Made by a program: the position numbers and the translations under genes. Source: Tipula vernalis (lineage: Eukaryota; Arthropoda; Insecta; Diptera; Tipulidae). From it: DNA of 64,000 nucleotides. The stretch covers positions 310,539,236 to 310,603,235 of the forward strand of contig OY282560.1 in NCBI GenBank assembly GCA_958295665.1, given 5' to 3'. Below are positions 11,390 to 23,200 of this stretch, piece after piece. How positions within the stretch are numbered: the first letter of the stretch is position 1; the number at the start of each line of letters is the position of its first letter. The notes under the pieces are model-generated. The model did no database searches. It worked only from the letters and a program-made list of their open reading frames with translations, and was not told the origin of the DNA.

Positions 11390-11645
11390 AGCTAAAGTTT
11401 AGTCAGGGTTTAGTTAGCTTCCATTTGGGTTGAGTGAGTTGCACGGTTGGGGAATTATTTAAGGGTTAATTTTGGGTTAGGTTAAGGGTTGATTTTAAAG
11501 TTGATTTGCGATTGATTTGGAGATTGTGTTGAGGGTTGGGTTGGCGGTTAATTTGGTGATTGCGATTGAGTTGGAGGCTTAGTTCTAAATTGACTTAAGA
11601 GGTTCAGTTGGGTATTAATTTGGGAGTTGAATTGACCAAAGTTCT
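11390..11645. repeat. Second GGTTGAG/GATTTGG-rich stretch
   Basis: Same word composition as 8970-9190 (ggttgag, gggttgg, gagttg), on the same strand, on the other side of the foldback and minisatellite block. Confidence 0.65.
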
Positions 11646-11664
11646 GATCACATCATAAGGTTTC

Positions 11665-11895
11665 AGCCCATTAACAAGCACTCCCAGCAATTTGGCCAAT
11701 GTTCGGCTGTATAGGTAATATAGGTATAGGGGAAATCATCCCGAATTTGTTTTTTCAAAACGAAGGATTTGGAATCTTGTTATTGACCGTTTTGCACTTT
11801 AAATATTGAGTATTTTCTATTGATGGTCCATTATATCACCTACATATATAGTACTCCCAAATTTCTCGGAGTGCTTGTTAATGGGTCAAACTTAA
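11665..11895. repeat. Third copy of the 8.4-8.8 kb repeat, with an inverted tail
   Basis: Carries caagcactcccag, ggctgtataggt, ggatttggaatcttgttat and tattttctattgatgg in the same order as the copies at 8400-8800. It ends at about 11850-11895 with the opening words in reverse complement (gagtgcttgttaatggg), so its two edges face each other. Confidence 0.7.
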
Positions 11896-14639
11896 CGGAA
11901 AGAAATTACTTAGTTCATTCCAATAAGAATTTTGTTTTGAGTATTCCTAACAGATTTTTTGTTATTTTTTGACAGAAACTATAAGTCGTTTCACACTTGA
12001 GCTTTTATCTAATTAAAATTGTGACCCGATTTTTTGTGTATCCGTTTCTTTTTTTTTGGACTATTTCCAATTCCAGTTTTAAAATTACTACGATTTTTCA
12101 TTTGTAAATGAAAACTACAAATAACAACATCGAAACGGTTATCGATATAATTTTCCGGTGGAATAGATTTTGTTGTTTGTTCTATGGTAGATAAATATGT
12201 AAATTAGCTTAATCAGAAATATACACATTTGTTTTCGATTAACCTTAACTCTATTGAATACAATATTATATTCGTTGTATATTCTAAATTTGTGCTGAGC
12301 TTTTTCCATTTATAAATATTTTTCTATTTTTCATTTGTTGGCAAAACAAAATTTTGCGCAGTCATATTGTATTTATTTTTGGGTCTATACACCTTACGAA
12401 TGTGTACGACCGATACATCAATAATATGTTTGCCCCCCACAAAATGCGACACTATAGATTTGGATACCTATGTATATGTCTACACAAAGCTAAGCTATAG
12501 ACATAAATAATAAAGAAAAAGCTCAGCATGAAATAAATTTGAATAATAGACCGCAGTAAATATATACGTACATCATCAAAAGCTCTTCTTCGCCTTCATT
12601 TGGTTTCTTTCGTGTGCTATTGAAAATATTCTAATTTATATAATGCATAATTCATCATCAAATGAACAATAGGAATTTATTCAATTAGAATTATTATGAT
12701 GGCAACAAAAAGCTTTTCTCGTAATTTTTTTTTTTTTTTTTTTTTGCTTTACGAAACCACACAAATTATAATTACAGTCATTAATTATTTAGTGTGAGTG
12801 ACTGAACAAAAGAAATGTGTAACAACTGGTATTGTAGATGAAATATATTAACTATATAAGATGGGTGGGATTTCGACTAGTTAAAATAAAAGCTTATTAT
12901 TTTCAATTTAGTGTTTCTTAATTTTTCTATCGGTTTTTGTTCAATCCAAATGGTGGTTTAAAATGTATAATCTTCAAAATCAATTAATATTTTTAAAGTG
13001 AAAAGCTTTTATTTCAATAGGAATGTTCAATTATATTTTCAATTCTGTCAACTGTAGCAAAAGCTTTGGTACGATTTTTGTTTATAAATAATGAAATCGT
13101 TTGATGGCATAATTTTTAGACGATGGTAGGAAGAATAGTTCGTAATTTGACAAAACCAGCTAGAAAGATTGTATATCAATAAATCATCTTGAAATCCCAC
13201 AACGTTTAGAATTTTCGAAATCTTTACTAAACAAAAAAAAAATTCTATACATTTGTTTCATTCTTATGCTAAATAGAATAGAATTTTCTTACTCTCTTTA
13301 CTTTAATTTCTGGTTGGCCATGACTTTCGAGTCAAACGGTTATGTTTTTTTTTTGTTTTTTAAATTTTCCTTAAAACTTACGCACGAACAACGAAGCAGT
13401 GTGTTTTTGCTGTGAAGCCGGAGTTAAATTGAGGTGGATCGCCCTATGGTTTAAAAATTACAAATGTTAAAATGAGGGTGTACATTTGTGGTTGTCCTGC
13501 GTGGTGGACGTAACGTGGAGGTTTTTTTGAAGTTTATGTGTGGACCTCTGAAATTCATATTGCTACAACTTTTCGTGGCATTTTTCAAAATGCACCTGAT
13601 CATAAAAGGGGGAAAAAAACATTTCCAATGGATTTATTCACATTTGTAATAAGATTCAGATAATGCTGATTTATAATTTGTAGTCGGATTGAAACGGTGT
13701 TGTTTAAAGTCTTCGACAGGATTTACTGAGGAATGTGTTGAGAATGGGAGGTCTCCTGTATACATGTGTGATGTGTTTGTTGGTTAAATTTTATAAGGGA
13801 AGCTTAAAGGTATTTGATTTGTTCCAGTGAAGGGTTGCTGCAATATCGATTGCTGTTTTTGTTAAATTGTCTTTGTTTGGATACAATTTTGCTTACTTTG
13901 CCATGATGGGTGATTGTGTTGCGAAATGTCAATTTAGCTATAAACAAAGTTGGCCACAATTTATAATTTGTTTGCGATGCTAGTACATATGTTAGATAAA
14001 TTCAATTAATATTAGTACATTGCTGGCAAATAAGATTATTAAGTGTACTAAACATTATGTAGTGATTTGAAGAAATATTTTGAGAAAATAAACTAAATCA
14101 TGAGGATTTTAGAGTTAAATAATTTTTAGTTGATTTTAAAGTAGTACCTAGTGATAATTAACAAATTTGATCTGGATTTTCAGAATATCGGAGGAACTGT
14201 TAAAAGTTATCAGTGGTTCTTCATTCTTGATCAACCGAATAGCACTCTGATTGTCGATGTAGAGTATTGGTGGGCTTGTTCAGGATCATCAGTTATCACC
14301 GAATTATTTCATATTTTATACTTATCTTATACTGTAGCTTATTATATTTAGCTAATTGTTGAATTAATTTTCCATTTATTTCTGAAATTGAATTAATTAG
14401 AAATTAATATAATTGAAATATTGTAAAAAGTAAATTAAAGCGACCACAACTTACCATTATTGTCATTAGAATATGACAGCTTTTTATTGTTTCTATAAAT
14501 AGTCGATAAGAAGTCAATCTAGACTATCGACAATGTGCATAATGCCGCTTGTCTATCGAGTCAGTATTAATTATCGAGGATACTATTTCGGAATTATGCA
14601 TCCGTTTCGCTTTAAAATACATACGACTCTTTAAACTTG
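11896..14639. other. AT-rich intergenic DNA
   Basis: No coding region, RNA gene or transposon recognised. Contains a poly-T tract at about 12726-12745 and short A runs. Open frames here are short and unsupported. Confidence 0.45.
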
Positions 14640-15544
14640 GTTTAGCACTATAGTATCGTTTACGATTTGCGCTGTTGCTATTCTTATAATTACTTTCGGT
14701 ATTAGATGGGGATGGTTCCAGGTTTGGTCAGAACTCACCACGCTGGTTCTGCATTGGCAGCAGCATCTGGCCGGTTGTTGTTGGGCTGAATAAATTTTGG
14801 AGTATTGTGGTTCCCAGTTCTCCACGGTCCCCTCTGATCGTTTCCCTTACATCTAGGGCATTTTGGTGTGACTGTATCCTTCATACCACATCGATAGCAA
14901 AACCAGCGTGATGGTGGCATTGGGCACTCGGTGAAGACATGACCTATATCGTCACAATTGTAACAAATGATGTTGAATTGATTAGCCTCAAATGGAGGGT
15001 TGTTATTTATTGGTGGTGTGGTGAATCTGCCCGAGTGAGATTGGAACTTAGATGAATGTATGGCTTAGTAGGTGACGGTATGGGCTGAATCTGAGTAACT
15101 GAATCGTGAGGAGCCATATTTGTATGTACATAATTCATTGGGAATTGGATTGTGATAATTAGCGCTATAACTCAACTCATTGATCCCTCGCCTATACTGA
15201 CACCCGCATTGCTCTGTTACATGAGTGGATCGCTTAATAGACACAAAACTATCTGGGTCGATCTTTAACTCTGCCCATTTATTCTCCCAACTCGTGCAAC
15301 TAGCAATCAGGTGTCCAACGTTGTTAAATTTTCGATCAGTTAATTGATATCGAAGGCCTGGCCGCATATTCTTCATTAATATCTTAATGATATTCTCCTT
15401 GGAAAACGGGACACTTAACTGTATAGCCAAGCTTGAAATCTGTTGGTAAAACTTGAGAAACGTTTCATTCGGATGTCGCTTACGACCTTCAATTTTCTTC
15501 TCTATGTCGGAGTCAGGTATTCGGTGTTTAAATCGCTCCATCTA
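14640..15544 (-). pseudogene. Gypsy-type gag fragment (capsid C-terminus and nucleocapsid)
   Basis: Minus strand. Frame 15541-15065 gives a capsid-like segment with DSDIEKKIEGRKRHPNETF, FYQQISSLAIQL, and KILMKNMRPGLRYQLT, the order seen in Gypsy gag capsid regions. Downstream at about 14965-14835 is the nucleocapsid: CYNCDDIGHVFTEC, a complete CCHC knuckle, then CYRCGMKDTVTPKCPRC, a second knuckle lacking the His. Frames change between capsid and knuckles, and nothing of protease or pol follows. The 5' end is joined directly to Hsp110-derived sequence at about 15544. Confidence 0.75.
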
Positions 15545-16375
<831 letters not shown>

Positions 16376-17556
16376 CCAATACAAAATATAAAATTGATCC
16401 TAGAACAAATTCACGTGCATTTTTAATTTTGATAAGGGACAGTTGTTTAAACCGTAAACAGTCTATTTGTACATATTAAATTTTCTTATTGTTTATGACT
16501 TTGTATTTTATGCAAACAAAATCGTTTGACTTCAAGTCCAAATCGTCTAAACGATGAAAATGTCCGCATTCATGCGTTAAAAATAAAAATCCAAGAACAC
16601 ATTCACGCAATCATGTTTAGTGAAGTGAAAATTTGCAATTTTATGTAAAGTACATAGGCAACTGTACAAAAAAAAACGAAAGAAACAAAATTAAGCTGTA
16701 ATGGTTGATAAATGACGGTTGGAAATGGTTTTGGCAAACGGAAAACGGTTTTTTCTTGGAATGTATTTTTTTAACCTTTGTGTTTTTTGAAATGATATGC
16801 GTATATACCAAATAATAATAAAAAAGGCCATTGAAATTTATCCAGCCAAGAACATTAAAAAAAAAACGTTAAAACCACTTCAACAAATAACAAAATTTGC
16901 TTTCATTTTCGTTTAAATATAAAAACAGCAAATTCTTATCGTATAAGCGAAGATAACAACAACAAAAGAATGGCAGCATAAATGAAATTTTACGCATATT
17001 TTAATATAAACATAAACATGTTTAGATATGTACATATTATGTATGTATGTACGGAATTACATATTTGTATGTTTAATACCAAACAAACAAACAAAAAAAA
17101 AAAAAAAATGCCATTGAGTTTGATGGCGTTGTTGTTCTTGTAGTTGTTCACGGATAAATATCTCGTCAACATAACAAAAAAACAGTAAAACATACCCGTA
17201 TTTTGTATTTGAAATTTAAAAGAGTTGGGTTAACAATAATACAATGGAGATGACCTTTTCAACATAAACAATGCATTAACTAGTCGAGCACCATTCAAAA
17301 AGCTTAACAATTTTACGGAACATTGCGATTATATAATAAAAAATTAATAGGCGTTCAGACCGACCTGTCATTATCATTTGGTTTGTTAAATCCTTTATTT
17401 TATCGGGCCAACCGAAACAAGTACCCTCCAGCGCTATATCACTGTGCTTATTGGAAAGAAGTGGCAACAATAATAACTGACATATTAGCTATAATTGGGC
17501 TCGTAATTTACTATACAGACTCGTACTGATATAAACTCGTGGATATTACAATACAA
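16376..17556. other. AT-rich intergenic DNA
   Basis: Low-complexity A/T-rich sequence with A runs near 17095. No gene or element recognised. The part near 17280-17550 may belong to the 5' region of the LINE that follows. Confidence 0.4.
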
Positions 17557-17673
17557 ATGGTAGTGCATAGGATCCCGAGAGATCGAAATTGCCTTTTTAA
17601 CGCAATACTACATCAATTGCGCATGAATGAACCACTTTTCTCATTATTAGTTGATGAGCTACCGACAAATTAG
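17557..17673 (+). pseudogene. OTU-type cysteine protease-like segment of the LINE
   Basis: A 38-codon frame starts at ATG and reads MVVHRIPRDRNCLFNAILHQ followed by a hydrophobic LFSLLVDEL. The RIPRDxNCLFNA-xxHQ pattern is the active-site Cys block of OTU deubiquitinases (canonical DGNCLF); here the Gly is Arg. The catalytic His region is not present. It lies about 70 bp upstream of, and in the same orientation as, the endonuclease, and OTU-like domains are known in some retrotransposon polyproteins. A chance resemblance is possible because only one motif is visible. Confidence 0.5.
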
Positions 17674-17739
17674 AGGCCCACAAAGTTATATTCATGCCGC
17701 TATACAGTCATGCCGGTCCAATCTGATAGCAGACCTTTA

Positions 17740-18520
17740 ATTTTCTGCAACAAGATTTCCAAAACGATCAGCTTGAGAGCCTGGAATACAAGCGGATTCA
17801 ATAACACGCAGAAACGCGATATAATCGATATCATTTTATATCGAAACTCGATTGACGTCTGCATTGTTCAAGAGACGAACAAGAGCATTGGGGCCTGTTC
17901 AACATATAACTTCACCATGGTACCTGGCCAACGGTGCAAATATCCGGAAAAGAGGTGTGACCATATTGGTCAGGAAAAATTCTTCCCTTCAGGTCAGGCG
18001 TTTAAAAAATTATTTTAGTGGCAAGCTCATTCTTGAAGGAGCTATTCCGAACCTCGAAGAAATTCTCATCGTCTCTGTGTATGTCCCACCTAGTACCTCA
18101 AACGTTAACCAGAAACTATCATCAAAGATATTTCTGACCTTGCTCTCCGTGGTTGACGATTTTAATGCACATGTTGGGTCAAATGACTTTCACAACAACA
18201 ACCACGTCGGCTTCAACCTATTACAGAGCGCATGAAATGAGAATGGACTATTTGTCCAAACCACCAGAGGGCGACAACGAACTTCCACAACCTGGAGTGA
18301 TGGCCGAACTTTGCCCCAAGTAGATGATATTTTGGCCAGGTTGAACAGCCTAAATTTTTATGTCAATTCTATCAAAGCTACCTCTAAACGAATAAGATTT
18401 AATGCTTACTGTATTTTATTATCAGAACCACACGTCCAACGGCCAACACTGCTTTCGCTTTCAGCATATACCTCTTTGAATCTATCCCTACAACTAGAAG
18501 GTAGAACTTGCAACCATTGA
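17740..18520 (+). pseudogene. LINE endonuclease (APE family) remnant
   Basis: About 17755-17875 reads SLRAWNTSGFNNTQKRDIIDIIL and DVCIVQET, giving the Asn and the Glu of the APE active site. A second frame has ILIVSVYVPPSTSN and VVDDFNAHVGSND, the D-N motif. A third has LPQVDDILARLNS, corresponding to the QIDHI block with the His changed to Asp. The pieces lie in at least three frames. The intact enzyme would nick the target to prime reverse transcription. Confidence 0.7.
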
Positions 18521-18904
18521 CAGACAATTGTAAATTGCATTAAAGTTTCATCACAGACCATTAACAAAAAAAAAAAAAACCTAACACTAAAATGCAGACG
18601 GTCAATGCTCCGCTACAAAAGTACCCTTCATATTAGAAACTATCATCCAAGACACTATTGCTGATACTCGGTTGAAGCACAGCAGAATATACTTGAACAA
18701 TGTATTTTCCAATCACAAATCGCTCGAATGCCAGAATTTTTTTGACCATCATCACGATTTAGGTCGGCTTTGCAAGATCTATTCCTTGTTCAAACAATAC
18801 GAAGGAACCAATCGTCACGAAATAGTGCACTACTCGTACATTTCTATTTCTTTCTGGTTAAATGAATTGATGACATCTGCGGGATCCTTGCCAGCTCTGG
18901 TTGA

Positions 18905-20100
18905 AAAATTAAACTAACGTCCAATGGGGCTTCCTGGCGAGGATGTCTTTCCAATCGAACTGCTGAAACGCCCACCGGACATTATCATAGAAGCATTCGA
19001 AAAAGTGATCCGAATTGCTTGGACAATTAATGCTCTTCCCCAGAATGGCTCGAAACTATTCAGATTCCCATCACCAAAATCAAGAAACCCAGGATCATTG
19101 CTGATCATAGACGAATAACTCTAAGTAACGTTGACTACAAAATATACGCCAAGTTACTACTAATCGGTCCACCGAAGACCATAAGGCCGAACATTAAGTG
19201 TATGTCCTCTCCATGGACCTAGCAAAAGCATTCGTCATGGTGGACCTGAATGCAGTTGTTGGGATATTTTTCTGGAAGTCTCCACGGCTAAAGTGATGAA
19301 AAACAACGGGGTGAAACAAGAGTGCCCACTCTCGCGCAGAATTTTTAACTTCACTCTACGTGAAATTCTTAAGACAGTTGCCGATCAGTTTGCTGAACTA
19401 AAATTGGAACAGCACGAGAATCTGCAGCTGCCGTTCATCATTTCTTACGCCGATAACATCATTCTCATCACTCGCAACCTCACCGCTATTGAGCCCGTTC
19501 TTAAGGAATTAATTGAAGTCCTAGGATCTGCTGGCTTAGAGATCAACCGCTATAAATGTACAACACTCATCAGAGATCTACATTCGACTTCCGTCTTAAC
19601 CTCTAGTGTAATCCTAGCTGGGATAAGTCGGCATTATACAGTCCGAACTCGGTGTCGTCAGGCAATCGGTATCGCTCGGAAGATGGGACATTTAATTAAG
19701 AAACACAAAGTGCCTTTCATGAAAATCATTACCATGTAAAACACAATTATACCCATGATTACTTATGGTCTGAAAACGGCCGCACTCACCGCCACCGATT
19801 GAGGCACCATGAGCTATTTTTTTTAAAAATGCTAGCCGAATTCATCACAAGTAAGCCCATTTCCGAACACCTCAACGAAATATTACGTAGTAGAACCAAT
19901 ACCAAAAGGATTAAAGTACCCAGAATAAATTACTGGGGCCACTGGCGCCGCTGTTTCACCTGGAATGAGTCGCTACATCAGAACTTACAATATTATATTA
20001 GGAACGTCACTGAATGGGAAAATCTTCTACCTGAAGAAGGCAGCTGAAGAACTTTATACTCTCGACGAATCCGATTTCACTGACCTATTCGACAAAAATA
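18905..20100 (+). pseudogene. LINE reverse-transcriptase remnant (copy 1)
   Basis: Successive frames give IELLKRPPDIIIEAFEKVI and RIAWTINALP (fingers), then MDLAKAF (motif A, near 19213), then GVKQECPLSRRIFNFTLREI (motif B). The catalytic box SYADNIILI (near 19445) is YADN instead of YADD, so a catalytic Asp is lost. GLEINRYKCTTLIRD follows in the palm/thumb. The C-terminal end reads VSPGMSRYIRTYN and LYTLDESDFTDLFD before the 3' tail. Length and order fit a LINE ORF2, but breaks and the mutated active site exclude activity. Confidence 0.75.
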
Positions 20101-20165
20101 AAGTTTAGTACAATTCTAAAAACTGTTTGTTCAATGAACAGCTTTCAACTCAATCATTCCTAAGT

Positions 20166-21134
20166 ATGAAAAAAGTGATTCGAATTGCTTGGACAAATAA
20201 TGCTCCTCCATCACAGTGGCTCGAAACTATTCAGATTTCCATCACCAAAATCAAGAAACCCAGGATCATTGCTGATTATACACGAATAACTCTAAGTAAC
20301 GTTTGCTATAAAATATATATAGTTACTACTAATCGGTCCACCGAAGACCATAAGGCCGGACATTACGTGTATGTTCTCTCCATAGACGTAAGAAAAGCGT
20401 CCGGATACGGTGAACCTGAATGCAGTTGCTGAATGTCTTCAACGGTTAATACGACATGTTAAGACATGCTTCTCCGAGCAAACCGCCATCAAATAGTTCA
20501 ATGTCTCCACGCTCAAGGTGATGACAAATAAGTGGGTTAAACAGTGGTGTCCACTCTCGCCCAGAACTTTTACTTCTTGCTACATGCAGTTCTCACGACA
20601 GTGGCCGATTAGTTTCCTGAACTAAAACTGGAACAGCGCGAGAATCGGTAGCTGCCGATCATCCTTTCTTAAGCCGATGACTTCATTCTCATCAACCGCA
20701 ACATCACCACTATAGAGCCCGTTCTTAAGGAATTAATTGAATCCCTGAGATGTGCTGGCTCACAGATCACAAGAAAACCCAGCACCGAACACCTCAAGGA
20801 AATATTACGTAGTAGAACCAATACCAAAAGGATTAAACTACCCAGAATAAATTACTGGTGCCACATCCATTGTCGTGGTCTAAACCATAATCTGAACACA
20901 GCGTTGAGGTACACCGCCGGTGTTTCACCTGGAATGAGTCGCTAAATCAGAACTTACAATATTATATTAGGACCGTCACTGAATGGGAAAATCTTCTACC
21001 TGAAGAAGGCCGCTGAAGAACTTTATACTCTTGACGAATCCGATTCCACTTACCTATTCGACAAAAATAAAGTTTAATACATCCCATAAAACTGTTTGTT
21101 CAATGAACAGCTTTCAACTCAATCATTCCTAAGT
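20166..21134 (+). mobile_element. Same LINE, copy 2, 5'-truncated and tandem to copy 1
   Basis: Starts inside the RT at the position equivalent to 18998 of copy 1 and follows it closely (gtgattcgaattgcttggac, caagaaacccaggatcat). It keeps motif B in decayed form, loses about 300 bp of palm/thumb near 20770, then rejoins at the equivalent of 19858 and ends with the identical tail tcattcctaagt at 21134. It retains a ~55-bp stretch (near 20865-20920) that copy 1 has lost. It begins on the base after copy 1 ends, so the two are head-to-tail. Confidence 0.8.
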
Positions 21135-22436
21135 CTGTTTGGCCTCAACTGAAGTTGAAGCGGGTTTTACTTCTTTTCCCATGATAACGGGTTTTACTTC
21201 TTTTGAAAGATCATCATACATTTTTCTGCTCTTTTCAATTAGGAACTTCAATTGCTCTTATCGTATGTTATGTAGTTTCGAAGTTATATACATTTTAAAT
21301 TCTTGGAAGTTCCAATTATTTACTTCAACAATTTTCCTTCGTTAAACGCAACTTCATCAAATCGGGATTCTGGGACTGCGATTATATAATGCCACGATTA
21401 GTTCATATCATCCTGGAGACTCATTTCAAAGCCCCACCTAAAATTAAATAAGAAGAAAAAGGGAAGAAGGAAAAAAGAAAGGAAGAATGAAGAAAGTAAA
21501 AAGGAAAAAGAAAGATAAAAGTGAGAGGTGGAAGTTAAAATTGAAAAGGTCGAATGTAGTAGGGGATTGGTGTGAATGGTGCTGTCGTCGGTGTAGGTGT
21601 GTGGCTATAGGCATGGGTGATAAGGTGTGGTTGCGCGCTGTGTTTCTAGGCAGATGTAGTGGACATTCTTTGAGACTAATAAATATTTCTTACCCTTCGG
21701 TTTTGGTGTGTACAGTAAGCTCCCTTTAATGTGGGGTTACTTGCTTGAAACTGGCCGTACAGGCTAATCAGTCAATCTATGAGCCAAATAGATCTATAAT
21801 TTTTGGTTTGGTCCCAGATATTTAATACATCCTGATGTTACCTTACATGACTTTTAACTTCAGTAAATATCTAATTAACAGTGGCAGTGGTTACAGTTGT
21901 TTGAGTCACCAAAATTCGGAAGCGGTCGATTAGCTCTAGTAGTTAAGAAGTGCGAGATTACTAATTATTAATTCCAAGTGTTGCAGATATATTAATTTGA
22001 ATTGGTTACAGGTATATAAATTTAATTTAAATGGGTTTTCGAATAGTCAGGTAAGGAAGCAGCATTTAATAGAAACTAATGATTAGTTATTCAATATTAA
22101 ATTCACTGCATATTCTATTTTAATACTTTTATTAAATCTACACTTAAAGCAATTGGGTGGTTTATAGGCAAAATGAACAATAACTATTGATAGCTGAATC
22201 AACTCTTAATTTCCAGAAATAAATCCAGAAAGATGAAATAGTAAATGAAGAAGGAATTGTAGATACAAACTCAATATGTTGTACTGGTTGCGATTTAGAC
22301 TTTCAGAAATGTCAAGTTATGGGGTTACTTGCTTAGGCTTAGTCTACATTCAAATCAAATAATCAATCAAAATTCGTAGAAAATAATGAAAATCACCTGA
22401 ACTGACCACAAATTCAACTGAATATACCATATATTA
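21135..22436. other. Non-coding DNA with a purine-rich tract
   Basis: 21450-21535 is almost pure A/G on the + strand (aagaagaaaaagggaagaag and similar), a composition able to form triplex-like structure. An open frame over and after it (21487-21729) is Lys/Arg-rich from composition only. The rest is AT-rich with nothing recognised. Confidence 0.45.
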
Positions 22437-23200
22437 TTACCGACTCAACGAGTGCATGATAAGATTTTGTAAGTGTAAAACATGGGCAGAATTGGGGAAG
22501 ATTATTAAATTTATGGACAGCGGTGACACCAATTTTCTGATATTATTGAGATGCAAGATCCGGTTTAGCTGCGAGTCAAAAGTAATTCCTAAGTAATTAA
22601 ATGCGTTAACGAAAACTAGATCAAAGCCATAAGATGAACATGGATTTTCATCAGAACAGTAAAAGTGATACCACAAACAATTTGGAAGAATGGTAGCGGT
22701 GATGAAAAATCCGCCTACTGAAATTGCAAATATCTCTTTGTAATACTGGATGCACTTCTGTAAAATTATGGGAGTCATATGTTAGATCTGTGCCGTAGCC
22801 TGAAAGACTAATCTCAAAGATAGAATTAAAATAAATTTAAAAATAATAAGAGTCCCAACACTGAGCCTTGGGGTACCTCACATTCCAAATGGCCTCGACG
22901 ACTAAAAATGCCTTCTAATACCAATTTTAGATAATGATCGACAGTGCCGAATAATGCAGTAGGATTGTGCGAGCCGTTAATAGACTAATAAGGGTTAAAA
23001 AAAATGTTAAAGGGCTTCCTCCTCAGATTTTCTAGCAATGAATCCAAATTGGTTACCATCCAATTTGAATTTATTATTATCAAAATAACAAACTAATCGG
23101 CTTTTTATCACTTTTGTAATTATCTGGAAATATTCCAGTATCCAAACACAAATTAAATAGACATTTCAAGACATATACCAAAAACAGATGATTTGTTGTT
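22437..23200 (-). pseudogene. Decayed LINE reverse transcriptase
   Basis: Read from 23200 down. Fragments include FGTVDHYLKLVLEGIFSR, then ECEVPQGSVLG-LLFL near 22860-22890, the motif-B signature (VPQGSVLGPLLF) of LINE reverse transcriptases. Next, the frame 22778-22437 has FVNAFNYLGITFDSQLN, the thumb block (FKYLGVxLDxxL). The catalytic YADD region between them is not legible. No endonuclease or tail is preserved. Type may be Jockey/CR1-like, which cannot be settled from these blocks. Confidence 0.6.

Larger units (their letters stand above)
17557..20165 (+). mobile_element. APE-type LINE, degenerate copy 1 (OTU-like, endonuclease, RT)
   Basis: Read on +: an OTU-like segment, an apurinic-type endonuclease, then reverse transcriptase and a C-terminal tail. 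The 3' end carries AATAAA in acaaaaataaagttta and a distinctive tail ending tcattcctaagt at 20165. The same tail recurs at 21134, so the 3' boundary is firm, while the 5' boundary is not. There is no poly-A or microsatellite tail. Numerous stops and frameshifts, and a deletion of about 55 bp relative to copy 2 near 19940, show it is dead. Confidence 0.75.

Noticed and set aside
21487..21729. Basic Lys/Arg-rich 80-codon frame
   Set aside because: Produced by the purine-rich tract; no other support.
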